From: Glaciecola sp047637355 | Lineage (GTDB): Bacteria > Pseudomonadota > Gammaproteobacteria > Enterobacterales > Alteromonadaceae | Assembly (NCBI GenBank): GCA_047637355.1 | Contig: JBLIKA010000053.1 | Coordinates: forward strand, 1-22,294 | Direction of reading: 5' to 3' | DNA: 22,294 bases | Translations under genes and position numbers: made by a program | The notes under the pieces: model-generated | The model's database searches: none | What the model was told of the DNA's origin: nothing | Seen by the model: the letters and a program-made list of their open reading frames with translations, nothing else | Shown here: positions 7,366 through 15,066 of the stretch, in pieces | Numbering within the stretch: the first letter of the stretch is position 1 | Layout of the letters: every line of letters starts with the position of its first letter

Positions 7366-7967
7366 CGGCTCAATACTTCCTTCATACGCTGCATTAATTG
7401 CACCAGCGCGTTGCCGCGGTGGCTAATTCTATTTTTAATGTTTGATTCTAGTTCAGCTGCACTGCAATTTTGCTCGGGAACCCAAAATATAGGGTCATAA
7501 CCAAAACCGCCATTGCCGCTGGTTTTTGTACTTATTTCGCCATGCCATTCGCCCTGACATATAATCGGAGTAGGGTCGAGTTCATGTTGCATAAATACAA
7601 GTACACACAAAAAGCGAGCTTTACGATTATCTGTTTCGTTTTCCAAAGCCTTGAGCAATTTGTTTATGTTATCACTATCGTTAGCCGTGTCACCTGCATA
7701 GCGAGCTGAGTAGATACCAGGAGCACCACCAAGAACATCGACGGCTAAACCGCTATCGTCAGCAATAGCCGGCAGCCTGGTTACTTTTGCCGCGTTACGA
7801 GCTTTTATAATTGCGTTTTCAACAAAAGTAGTGCCAGTTTCAGGCACTTCTTTTACATTAAACTCAGACTGCGGTGTTACTTTTATTGAAAAACCATCAA
7901 ACAGCGTCGAAAATTCAGCGACTTTACCTTTGTTGCCTGTTGCTAAGACGATTTGTTTTATGCTCAT
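7362..7967 (-). CDS. rdgB: XTP/dITP pyrophosphatase RdgB (HAM1 family)
   Basis: 201 aa, the normal length. It hydrolyses dITP, XTP and related non-canonical purine triphosphates to the monophosphate and pyrophosphate, keeping them out of DNA and RNA. Visible signatures are the nucleotide-binding T-G-N-K-G-K (10-15), the catalytic D70-D71 in ADDSGL, GAPGIYSARYAG (81-92), GFGYDPIF (154-161) and SHRG (182-185). It sits directly between srmB and hemW: its ATG follows the srmB stop with no gap (an AGAGG ribosome site lies inside the srmB end), and its own stop overlaps the hemW start by 4 nt. Co-transcription of the three genes is very likely. Confidence 0.95.
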   Translation of the reverse strand: MSIKQIVLATGNKGKVAEFSTLFDGFSIKVTPQSEFNVKEVPETGTTFVENAIIKARNAAKVTRLPAIADDSGLAVDVLGGAPGIYSARYAGDTANDSDNINKLLKALENETDNRKARFLCVLVFMQHELDPTPIICQGEWHGEISTKTSGNGGFGYDPIFWVPEQNCSAAELESNIKNRISHRGNALVQLMQRMKEVLSR

Positions 7968-9266
7968 CTATGCCTCTTTTGATTTAGGTGAGGAGGGTCT
8001 AGTTGTTTTCTTCTTAAACTTGCTCTTAGCTTTTACCTTTTTGCCTTTTCCTTTGCCCGGTGTTTTTACTTTTTGTTTTTTTACTACTTTTGGTGCTTTG
8101 TTCTTTGGACGCAAACCATCAATGACTCTGGCTTTAAAGGGCTCTTTGGTATAACGCTCTACCTTGCCTATTTTCTCAAAGTCATGCGCTTCAACAATAG
8201 AAATGGCAGTACCTTTGGCGCCAGCGCGTCCGGTGCGTCCAATACGATGTACATACAAGTCTGAACCTCTGGGCATGTCAAAGTTAATAACGTGGCTAAT
8301 GTCTTGTACGTCAATACCCCTGGCTGCAACGTCGGTTGCGATAAGAATTTTCACATCACCTGCTTTGAAACTCGCTAATGCAGAGTTACGCTTATCTTGA
8401 GGCATTTCGCCTTGTAAATAGGTCACGCTGAAATCTTGGCTGAACAAAAAGTCCTTTAGATTGTGCAAGCGTTCGCGCGTTTTGACGAACACAATACACG
8501 ACTCAATGGTGTTGCGCAGATGATGAACTAATATCGCATTTTTATGGTTTAAATCGTCAGCTAAGTGGTACCACTGAATAATTTTGTTCTTCTCTTTTCT
8601 GGAAGGGTCAGCGGAAAGTGTAACTGGGTCTTTCAATAGTTCTTCTGCGAAAAGGCGCACACCTCTTCCTTCTAGAGTTGCAGAAAACAACATACTTTGC
8701 TTTCGCCATCTAGCTTCACCGGCAATTTGATGTACGATTGAAGAGAAACCCATGTCTAACATGCGGTCTGCTTCATCTAGAATAAGCGATTCAATATCAC
8801 GGCAATCAAAACTTTCTTGTTCAATATGTTCAAATAACCTGCCAGGTGTTGCAACCAAAATATCGCAATGGCCAGCGAGTGTTTCACGGTCAGTGCCATA
8901 ATTAATACCACCAGTAATGACACCGCAGGTTAGATGTGTGTATTTAGTAATTGCTAGTGCTTGTTCGAATACCTGATTAGCCAGTTCTCTTGTGGGTACG
9001 AGTATAAGCACCCGTGTTGAGCTGTCGTCCTTGCGCGGGTGATCGAGCAAATATTGGCAAACAGGCAGCAAAAACGCGGCTGTTTTCCCTGTGCCAGTTG
9101 GTGCGTCAGCAAGTATATCTTTACCTTCCATTGCATGTGGAATAACCAAGGACTGAATGCTGGTGGGGCGTTCATAGCCCATGTCGTTAATGGCTCGGCA
9201 GAGTTCGTCGTCTAAATCTAATTGATCAAACATGAATGACTTTGTTTTGTTGGTATTTGTGCTCAT
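7968..9266 (-). CDS. srmB: DEAD-box RNA helicase SrmB
   Basis: 432 aa. A Q motif lies near residues 27-38 (GYERPTSIQ), motif I APTGTGKT at 55-62, PTREL at 91-95, DEAD at 164-167, SAT at 195-197 and HRIGRTGR at 340-347. Strings such as LILDEADRMLDMGF, AGEARWRKQSMLFSATLEG, QWYHLADDL and KARVIDGLRPK match E. coli SrmB better than RhlE or RhlB. SrmB acts early in 50S ribosomal subunit assembly. After residue 388 comes a lysine-rich, unstructured tail, typical of RNA-binding extensions in this family. The start has GAGG about 6 nt upstream. It is the first gene of the srmB-rdgB-hemW unit, diverging from gspA across 168 bp. Confidence 0.93.
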   Translation of the reverse strand: MSTNTNKTKSFMFDQLDLDDELCRAINDMGYERPTSIQSLVIPHAMEGKDILADAPTGTGKTAAFLLPVCQYLLDHPRKDDSSTRVLILVPTRELANQVFEQALAITKYTHLTCGVITGGINYGTDRETLAGHCDILVATPGRLFEHIEQESFDCRDIESLILDEADRMLDMGFSSIVHQIAGEARWRKQSMLFSATLEGRGVRLFAEELLKDPVTLSADPSRKEKNKIIQWYHLADDLNHKNAILVHHLRNTIESCIVFVKTRERLHNLKDFLFSQDFSVTYLQGEMPQDKRNSALASFKAGDVKILIATDVAARGIDVQDISHVINFDMPRGSDLYVHRIGRTGRAGAKGTAISIVEAHDFEKIGKVERYTKEPFKARVIDGLRPKNKAPKVVKKQKVKTPGKGKGKKVKAKSKFKKKTTRPSSPKSKEA

Positions 9267-9434
9267 TCTACCTCAAATCGATGATAACGAGTATGCTTGT
9301 TTCAATTCAATCACGTATTTTCTCAACTTAGCGGAAATACGCCATTGTACGGCGTAATCTAGGCGCTTTTACATTGACTTAAATAGCGATAATCGATAGG
9401 TTATCTATATGACAATCATGACAGCGCAGATAAC

Positions 9435-10346
9435 GTGTATTTAAGCTATTTTGGGTTAACAGACAACCCATTTTCAATTGCTCCTAACCCCGACTACCTT
9501 TTCATGAGCCCTAGGCATCGCGAAGCTTTGGCCCATTTAACGTTTGGCTTGAAGGAGTCAGGTGGATTTGTAATGCTAACAGGGGAAGTGGGTACTGGGA
9601 AAACCACCGTGTCTCGTAAGCTTTTACAAGATTTATCAGACGATACGCAAACCGCTGTTATTTTAAATCCGACATTGTCAGCCATAGAGTTACTGGCAAC
9701 AGTTTGTGACGAACTTGGGGTTAAGTATCATGCGAATACTAATTCGCTTAAAGTATTTACAGACAAGATTTTAAATAAGTTGGCAGATAATCACGCTAAT
9801 GGCATCAACACGGTACTTATTATCGATGAGGCGCAGCACTTGATGCCCGAAGTATTAGAACAACTGCGTTTGTTAACTAATTTAGAAACGACTCGAGAAA
9901 AACTATTACAAGTTGTCTTAATCGGTCAACCCGAGTTGCAACAGTTATTGCGCCGAAACGAACTGAGGCAATTAGCTCAGCGAGTGACTGCTCGTTATCA
10001 CTTATTACCTTTAACTAAGGCTGAGGTTGCATTATACGTTGCTCACAGACTGCAGGTGGCGAATGGTAATCCAAGTATTTTCACATCAACGTCGTTAAGT
10101 AGTTTGTTTCAAATCAGCGGAGGTATTCCGCGAGTGATTAATTTGTTATGTGATCGCGCTATGACTCTCGCTTACACACTACAAAAACCGCTTATTACAC
10201 ACCAACTTGTTATTGGCGCTAGTTATCAAGTGTTGGGTGATGACATTGTTCAACAACGACAGCAAGACCGGTGGAAACGAATTTTTGTCGGCTGCTTTGT
10301 CATTTCTATAATCCTAGGTTTGGTTGCAGGAGGATTGTATGCTTAA
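9435..10346 (+). CDS. gspA: ExeA/GspA-type AAA ATPase, short form
   Basis: 303 aa from a GTG start; MYLSYFGLTDNPFSIAPNPD is the standard start of ExeA/GspA and MshM proteins. Walker A is GEVGTGKTT (50-58) and Walker B LIIDEAQ (128-134); the AAA_22 fold continues to about residue 265. A single membrane helix fills residues 283-302 and the protein ends one residue later. Aeromonas ExeA is about 550 aa and continues into a periplasmic peptidoglycan-binding domain, which is missing here. ExeA with ExeB helps assemble the type II secretin through the cell wall. MshM of the MSHA pilus cluster is also short and has the same N-terminus, so it is the main alternative. The overlapping GspB-like gene favours GspA. 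Confidence 0.82.
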   Translation: MYLSYFGLTDNPFSIAPNPDYLFMSPRHREALAHLTFGLKESGGFVMLTGEVGTGKTTVSRKLLQDLSDDTQTAVILNPTLSAIELLATVCDELGVKYHANTNSLKVFTDKILNKLADNHANGINTVLIIDEAQHLMPEVLEQLRLLTNLETTREKLLQVVLIGQPELQQLLRRNELRQLAQRVTARYHLLPLTKAEVALYVAHRLQVANGNPSIFTSTSLSSLFQISGGIPRVINLLCDRAMTLAYTLQKPLITHQLVIGASYQVLGDDIVQQRQQDRWKRIFVGCFVISIILGLVAGGLYA

Positions 10347-11526
10347 GGTGTTTAATGTAAGCGAGCTGCAGCCAGGCATGTTAGTCAGTAGGGTAGTAAG
10401 TCAGCATGGGCCTGTTAAAATCCGAAAAATAGGGATGATCCGCAGTCTCGAAATGGTAAAGGGTTTGACTAACATGGGCGTGACTGAGGTTGAAGTCGAT
10501 TTGAGCCAGAGCTTGGGTTTGCTTGATACTGACGCAATGGAGCTAGAACTTGAACCTACAGAACAAGCGGTTAAGTTAACACCGACGCAGCAGCTACTGC
10601 AAAATGAAAGGAAGTCCGCCAAGGCTAATAATGATGTGAGTCAACAATATCATCGTTCGCTGTTTATGCCTTCTATGGATACCTTGCCGTCATCTTGGGA
10701 TTTGTATGGTAAGAATATTTCATTATCGCTTTTATTGGTCGTTGGTGGTTTATGTGTAGGTTGGAATATTGCATCTATTCCAGATTGGTTGTCACTGACA
10801 AAAAGTAAAGACTACGTGGTGATCGATTATCAACCCATGAATAGATCTACACAAAAGAATCTTGCATTGGATGCAAATAGTCCTGCATCTTCAGCACTAT
10901 TAAATGAGCTCAGCAAAGCACAAAATGGCACTAATGACCCGAATACAATGACAGAGGATATGCAAGCGAGCACAGCCCCAGAAGGAAAAAGTAGTGCAGG
11001 CTTAGCTCAAGCGCAAACTCCGGTTATACCAAAACAGAAAGATCCTATTACTGTCCCTGACGCTGAACCACTTGTGCTGGGATATCTGCCAGAAAATATG
11101 CCTAATAAAGAAATTTTAGATAGTTCAGCAGTGAGCGAGGGAGAAAATATATTAAATTTACCTGCGAACACCCAATCAGAAAGCGCGGTGTCGGCTCGAT
11201 TATTAGCTAAAATCAACAAAGCGATTGCAGAGTTAGATAAGGGCGAGTCCGGCGAGTCAAATTTTCAGAAAAGCACCAGCTACGATGACTTACCTCGAGT
11301 GGATCAATTATCGGTAGCTACTCAAACACAAATTCCATCAATGGCATTTAGTGCGCATATGTACTCTTCTGAGAGGCCAGAACGCTGGGTTAGAGTTAAT
11401 GGGAGGCGTCTAGTTGAAGGTGACTTTATTGCAGAAAACTTGCGGCTAGTGAATATAGAACCGCAAAAAGTTATCTTATCTTTTAAAGATGAAGTGTTTA
11501 CGATGAACGCCTTGTCTGACTGGTAG
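10339..11526 (+). CDS. gspB: GspB-like membrane protein with N-terminal DUF3391-type domain
   Basis: 395 aa from the ATG at 10339, which has AGGAGG 6 nt upstream and overlaps the gspA end by 8 nt. An in-frame TTG at 10324 lies before that site and is rejected. Residues 1-60 resemble the DUF3391 domain found at the start of HD-GYP proteins. A membrane helix spans about 127-147, followed by a long disordered Ser/Ala/Asn/Pro-rich linker. Residues about 318-395 match the GspB C-terminal domain (LPRVDQLS, then the VNGRRLVEGDFI core and a terminal W). GspB works with GspA in secretin assembly. The extra N-terminal domain would be cytoplasmic. It is 39% identical, without gaps, over 59 residues to the convergent neighbour HD-GYP protein. 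Confidence 0.82.
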   Translation: MLKVFNVSELQPGMLVSRVVSQHGPVKIRKIGMIRSLEMVKGLTNMGVTEVEVDLSQSLGLLDTDAMELELEPTEQAVKLTPTQQLLQNERKSAKANNDVSQQYHRSLFMPSMDTLPSSWDLYGKNISLSLLLVVGGLCVGWNIASIPDWLSLTKSKDYVVIDYQPMNRSTQKNLALDANSPASSALLNELSKAQNGTNDPNTMTEDMQASTAPEGKSSAGLAQAQTPVIPKQKDPITVPDAEPLVLGYLPENMPNKEILDSSAVSEGENILNLPANTQSESAVSARLLAKINKAIAELDKGESGESNFQKSTSYDDLPRVDQLSVATQTQIPSMAFSAHMYSSERPERWVRVNGRRLVEGDFIAENLRLVNIEPQKVILSFKDEVFTMNALSDW

Positions 11527-11586
11527 TTAAATAATCTCAACTTCAGTGTCTGGAGTTTATTGACACAGACGAAAATAATTTATCAA

Positions 11587-11625
11587 GAGCTAGTTATTTG
11601 GTTGTGTGAGTAAAATAACTAGTTC
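11587..11625. terminator. Shared hairpin between convergent gspB and HD-GYP genes
   Basis: GAGCTAGTTATTT (11587-11599) pairs with AAATAACTAGTTC (11613-11625), a 13-bp stem with one G-U pair and a 13-nt loop. It lies 3 bp past the HD-GYP stop and 60 bp past the gspB-like stop. T-runs on either side are weak (TTTCT on the plus strand), so termination in either direction is inferred from position. Confidence 0.5.
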
Positions 11626-11628
11626 TTT

Positions 11629-12903
11629 CTACCTTGGCAGAAAAATGCTTTTGAAAAATTTATCTAAGTTCATACTAAACTCTTCTGGCCTAACGCCTGT
11701 TAAAATATAGTCTTCTGATTGGCTCAAATCGACTCTTACGATCTCAGTGTGCAGTTGCGTTTGCATACTATAAAAAATCATCACTATTGGATTCAGCGGT
11801 TGCTTGTCATTGCGTTGACTAACAATAGCTAATTTTTGGCTGCTGAGTTGAACCAATGAACCTACTGGGTGCAGGCCAATTGCATTAATAAATTCTTTGA
11901 CTAACTCACGGTCAAGCGTTTCATCACTCTCTAACTGATGCAGGGCTGCAGTCGCGCTAACAGAGCGCTGATGTTGTCGGTTCGAAATCATTGCGTCATA
12001 ACAATCTACAATGCCTGCCATCTGAGAATATACACTAATCTCTGAAGCCGTCTTTGCTCTAGGGTAACCACTGCCATTTATTCTTTCATGGTGATTCGCA
12101 ATAACATCTAGCACAATAGGTGGTGCATCGTCTAAACGCCCGACTACGTCTAAACCAATATCGACATGACTTCTCATTACTTTCCAATCGGTATCATTGA
12201 GTTCGCTGGTTTTTTCTAACAGCTCAGTAGGAAGAGAGGCCATACCTATATCCATCAGTAAGCCAGCAATAGTCAAATCTTCAACTTCAGCGTGTGACAT
12301 CCCTTTTGAATTAGCAAACATAGTGAGTAAGATTGCACAGTTAATAGCGTGTTCTACTAAATATTCATTGGAGTCTTTGAGCATCAATAGACAAGATAGT
12401 GCATCGGCATTGTCAAAAACTGAGTCAATAATATTTTGTGATAGGTTGTTCAAGTGGTCGATATTTGGCGTTGAGCCTGAGCGCAGTTCAGATACAAAGT
12501 TTTTTTGTACATTTTTTGCTTGTATATATAGCTTATCAGCGTCTTTCAGTGCTTCTTGATGTTGCCCAACATTTATAATGTTTGTTAATTTAGATTCTTT
12601 TATTTGTGACTCGATGCCATTATTTTCCACAGCCGTGCTAGATACTACATTATAATTTTCAGGGTGAGCAGACCGAGCCGCTAGATGATTTTCTACTATT
12701 TTATCATCGGTTTGATTGTTAGGAGCTATGCTCTTGCCAAAATCTACCTCAACTTCTAATATACCCTTGTTCTCTAGTGCAACGAGAATAGCTTGAGATT
12801 TTACCAATCCTTTACTTTTTATTCGGACATTGCCATTTTGCTTTACTACGCTTTCGACATACATGCCGATGGTTAGCTCAGTTATATGGATTTTTTTTAT
12901 CAT
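11629..12903 (-). CDS. HD-GYP domain protein with DUF3391 N-terminus, altered HD motif
   Basis: 424 aa. Residues 1-60 are a DUF3391-type domain (ITELTIGMYVESVV...EVEVDFGKS). After a variable linker, residues about 165-345 are an HD-GYP phosphodiesterase fold: H185 (VEHAIN), H246 (MRSHVDIG), HHE at 271-273 and GYP at 279-281, with D300/D303 after. HD-GYP enzymes hydrolyse cyclic di-GMP using a metal centre. The HD pair itself reads Met217-Asp218 (LLMDIGM instead of LLHDIGK), so a metal-ligand His and the Lys are missing and activity may be lost or changed. A C-terminal region (345-424) is unassigned. A TATAAT at 12961-12966 upstream has no clear -35. It converges on the gspB-like gene that carries the same N-terminal domain. 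Confidence 0.87.
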   Translation of the reverse strand: MIKKIHITELTIGMYVESVVKQNGNVRIKSKGLVKSQAILVALENKGILEVEVDFGKSIAPNNQTDDKIVENHLAARSAHPENYNVVSSTAVENNGIESQIKESKLTNIINVGQHQEALKDADKLYIQAKNVQKNFVSELRSGSTPNIDHLNNLSQNIIDSVFDNADALSCLLMLKDSNEYLVEHAINCAILLTMFANSKGMSHAEVEDLTIAGLLMDIGMASLPTELLEKTSELNDTDWKVMRSHVDIGLDVVGRLDDAPPIVLDVIANHHERINGSGYPRAKTASEISVYSQMAGIVDCYDAMISNRQHQRSVSATAALHQLESDETLDRELVKEFINAIGLHPVGSLVQLSSQKLAIVSQRNDKQPLNPIVMIFYSMQTQLHTEIVRVDLSQSEDYILTGVRPEEFSMNLDKFFKSIFLPR

Positions 12904-13044
12904 TATTATTGTCCTGACTTTAGTGACAAAGAGAATGGCCTAAATTGTTGTTCGTAAACCATTATATACACTAAACCCTTTATCTAGCGTATATACTTTT
13001 GCCAAAAGGACGTATTGGAATTGATATAAAAGTATAAAAATAGC

Positions 13045-13644
13045 CTACAACCAAGCGGCTCTTTTAACCTCAAAATTGCTAATGCTTGTATCTAACTCAA
13101 GGGTTTGCCCAATTGCATCTAAGCCTTTTATCATATTTTGTTTATGGTGTTCTGCTATATCGAAGGTATATGTTTTTTCACCAACCGTTACACTTTGTTC
13201 TGGAAGGTTAACGAAAAATATGATGTCTGGATTATCCGAAACTTCCGCAAATAACGCATCCATATCTTTGCTTGGAAGTACAATGGGAAGAAGTTGATTA
13301 TTAATACAGTTGCTATAAAAAATATCCGCATAGCTAGTTGCAATAATGCATCCAAAACCAAAATCAGCTAGAGCCCAAGGAGCATGTTCACGGCTTGAAC
13401 CACAACCAAAGTTTTCACGCGCTAATAGAATGTTAGCGCCTTTGTGTTCTGATTTAGTCAATGGAAACTCAGGGTTTACTTCTTGTTCATGTAAGTCTAA
13501 ATAGCGCCAATCATGAAAGAGGTGCTTACCATAGCCTGAACGAGTTACACCAGTCAAAAACTGCTTAGGGATTATTTGGTCAGTGTCTATGTTAGCTTGG
13601 TCTAGTGGTGCGGCCCTGCCTGTTAATTCCGTAAATCCTGTCAT
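13045..13644 (-). CDS. leuD: 3-isopropylmalate dehydratase small subunit LeuD
   Basis: 199 aa from the ATG at 13644, which has GGAG 6 nt upstream and gives the family N-terminus (MTGFTELTGRAAPLDQANID). An in-frame upstream start at 13674 would add ten residues inside leuC and is rejected. The swivel domain carries TDQIIPKQFL and GCGSSREHAPWAL. With LeuC it isomerises 2-isopropylmalate to 3-isopropylmalate in the third position of leucine synthesis. It is the last gene of the operon, 1 nt after the leuC stop, so translation is probably coupled. Only a weak 4-bp stem followed by ATTTTT is seen after the stop, so I do not call a terminator. Confidence 0.95.
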   Translation of the reverse strand: MTGFTELTGRAAPLDQANIDTDQIIPKQFLTGVTRSGYGKHLFHDWRYLDLHEQEVNPEFPLTKSEHKGANILLARENFGCGSSREHAPWALADFGFGCIIATSYADIFYSNCINNQLLPIVLPSKDMDALFAEVSDNPDIIFFVNLPEQSVTVGEKTYTFDIAEHHKQNMIKGLDAIGQTLELDTSISNFEVKRAAWL

Positions 13645-13645
13645 T

Positions 13646-15046
13646 TTATTCTCCAAATTGTCTTGAATCAGCAAAACTGCCAGTTAAGGCGGCGGCAACA
13701 GCCATTTCAGGGCTCACCAAATGAGTTCTTGAACCACGACCTTGGCGACCTTCAAAATTTCGATTACTAGTGGAAGCACAGCGGTCTCCTGGTTGCAGGA
13801 CATCGTCATTCATGCCCAAGCACATAGAACAACCTGGTAACCGCCACTCAAAACCAGCTTCTTTAAAAATTATATCTAATGCTTCTTTTTCCGCTTGTTC
13901 TTTAACTTCAACAGAACCAGGAACGACAATAGCGGTAACGTCACTTTTCACTTTCCCTAATGCAGCAACTTTTGCTGCTGCTCTTAAATCTTCGATGCGA
14001 CTGTTGGTACAGGAACCAATAAAAACATGAGATATCTTTACATTGTCCCATGTTTGACCCGCCTCAAGTCCCATATACTTGAGTGCTTTAATGGCGGATT
14101 CTTTTTCGATAGGGTCGTCAAAATCATCAGGTGAAGGGATAGCTTGGTTAATACCAATAACTTGTCCTGGGTTAGTTCCCCAAGTAATTTGTGGTTGAAT
14201 ATCTTTGGCTTGCAGAGTAACTTCGGTGTCGAATATAGCGTCGGCATCTGTTGTTAATGATTGCCAATATCGAACAGCGTCATTCCAGTGCTGTTTGGTT
14301 GGTGCAAATTCTTTATCTTTCAGGTAATCGATAGTTTTTTGGTCAGGTGCAATTAAGCCTGCCTTCGCACCAGCTTCAATACTCATATTGCATATGGTCA
14401 TGCGTTGTTCCATCGATAAGTCGCTGATAGCTTCGCCGCAATATTCAATAACGTATCCAGTCGCGCCAGCGTGGCCAATTTTTCCTATAATTGCCAATAT
14501 AATATCTTTTGCTGTAACTCCGATCGATAACTTACCTGCAACCTCAATTTTCATGCTCTTAGCTTTGCTTTGTTTCAATGTTTGAGAGGCTAATACATGT
14601 TCAACTTGTGACGTACCTATACCAAATGCAAGTGCGCCAAAAGCGCCGTGAGTTGCGGTATGGCTATCGCCACAAACAACTGTCATGCCCGGTTGAATTA
14701 AGCCAAGTTGAGGGCCAATGACATGCACAATCCCCTGGTTCTTGTGACCTACGGGATAGAGTTGGATTTTGTGCTGTGCACAGTTGTCTGCTAACGTTTG
14801 TAGTTGTAATTTATTTTGCGGACCACATGCATCAAGGGCAAGAGAACGCGTAGATATACTATGGTCCATAGTGCCAAAAGTAAGGTCTGGACGACGCACT
14901 TTACGATTATTCTCATTCAACCCTGCAAAGGCCTGAGGTGTGGTGACTTCGTGAATGAGATGACGGTCAATATACAATAAGGTATCTTCGCCTAGTTGTT
15001 CTACGATGTGTGCGTTCCACACTTTGTCATAAAGGGTTTGAGCCAT
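13646..15046 (-). CDS. leuC: 3-isopropylmalate dehydratase large subunit LeuC
   Basis: 466 aa, full length. Aconitase-family [4Fe-4S] ligands are C346 (FIGSCTNSR), C406 and C409 (LPGCSMCLGMN). Substrate and activity motifs such as VCGDSHTATHGAFGALAFGIGTS, NRNFEGRQGRGSRTHLVSP and the N-terminal LYIDRHLIHEVTTPQAF are intact. It forms the heterodimeric isomerase with LeuD. The ATG at 15046 has AAGGA about 8 nt upstream and is 20 bp past the leuB stop. The cluster makes the enzyme oxygen sensitive, a general property of the family. Base composition and codon use look like the neighbouring genes. Confidence 0.97.
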   Translation of the reverse strand: MAQTLYDKVWNAHIVEQLGEDTLLYIDRHLIHEVTTPQAFAGLNENNRKVRRPDLTFGTMDHSISTRSLALDACGPQNKLQLQTLADNCAQHKIQLYPVGHKNQGIVHVIGPQLGLIQPGMTVVCGDSHTATHGAFGALAFGIGTSQVEHVLASQTLKQSKAKSMKIEVAGKLSIGVTAKDIILAIIGKIGHAGATGYVIEYCGEAISDLSMEQRMTICNMSIEAGAKAGLIAPDQKTIDYLKDKEFAPTKQHWNDAVRYWQSLTTDADAIFDTEVTLQAKDIQPQITWGTNPGQVIGINQAIPSPDDFDDPIEKESAIKALKYMGLEAGQTWDNVKISHVFIGSCTNSRIEDLRAAAKVAALGKVKSDVTAIVVPGSVEVKEQAEKEALDIIFKEAGFEWRLPGCSMCLGMNDDVLQPGDRCASTSNRNFEGRQGRGSRTHLVSPEMAVAAALTGSFADSRQFGE

Positions 15047-15066
15047 GATTTTTCCTTACTTCCAAG

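Noticed and set aside
7831..8154. 107-aa hydrophobic plus-strand ORF across the rdgB/srmB junction
   Set aside because: Its hydrophobic Phe/Leu run is the complement of the Lys-rich tail of SrmB; it is a shadow.
10324..10338. TTG start giving the GspB-like protein five extra residues
   Set aside because: The AGGAGG ribosome site (10329-10334 region) lies after it and fits the ATG at 10339.
12197..12559. 120-aa plus-strand ORF opposite the HD-GYP gene
   Set aside because: Serine-rich shadow of the real gene with no ribosome site or recognisable domain.
12961..12996. TATATAC...GTATATA inverted repeat upstream of the HD-GYP gene
   Set aside because: All-AT alternating arms of this kind are expected by chance in AT-rich promoter DNA, and no -35 box fits.
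13020..13062. Possible terminator after leuD (AGCC...GGCT then ATTTTT)
   Set aside because: Only four base pairs with an 11-nt loop; too weak to call.
13645..13674. Longer leuD start inside leuC
   Set aside because: The ATG at 13644 has GGAG at good spacing and gives the family N-terminus; the extra ten residues do not.
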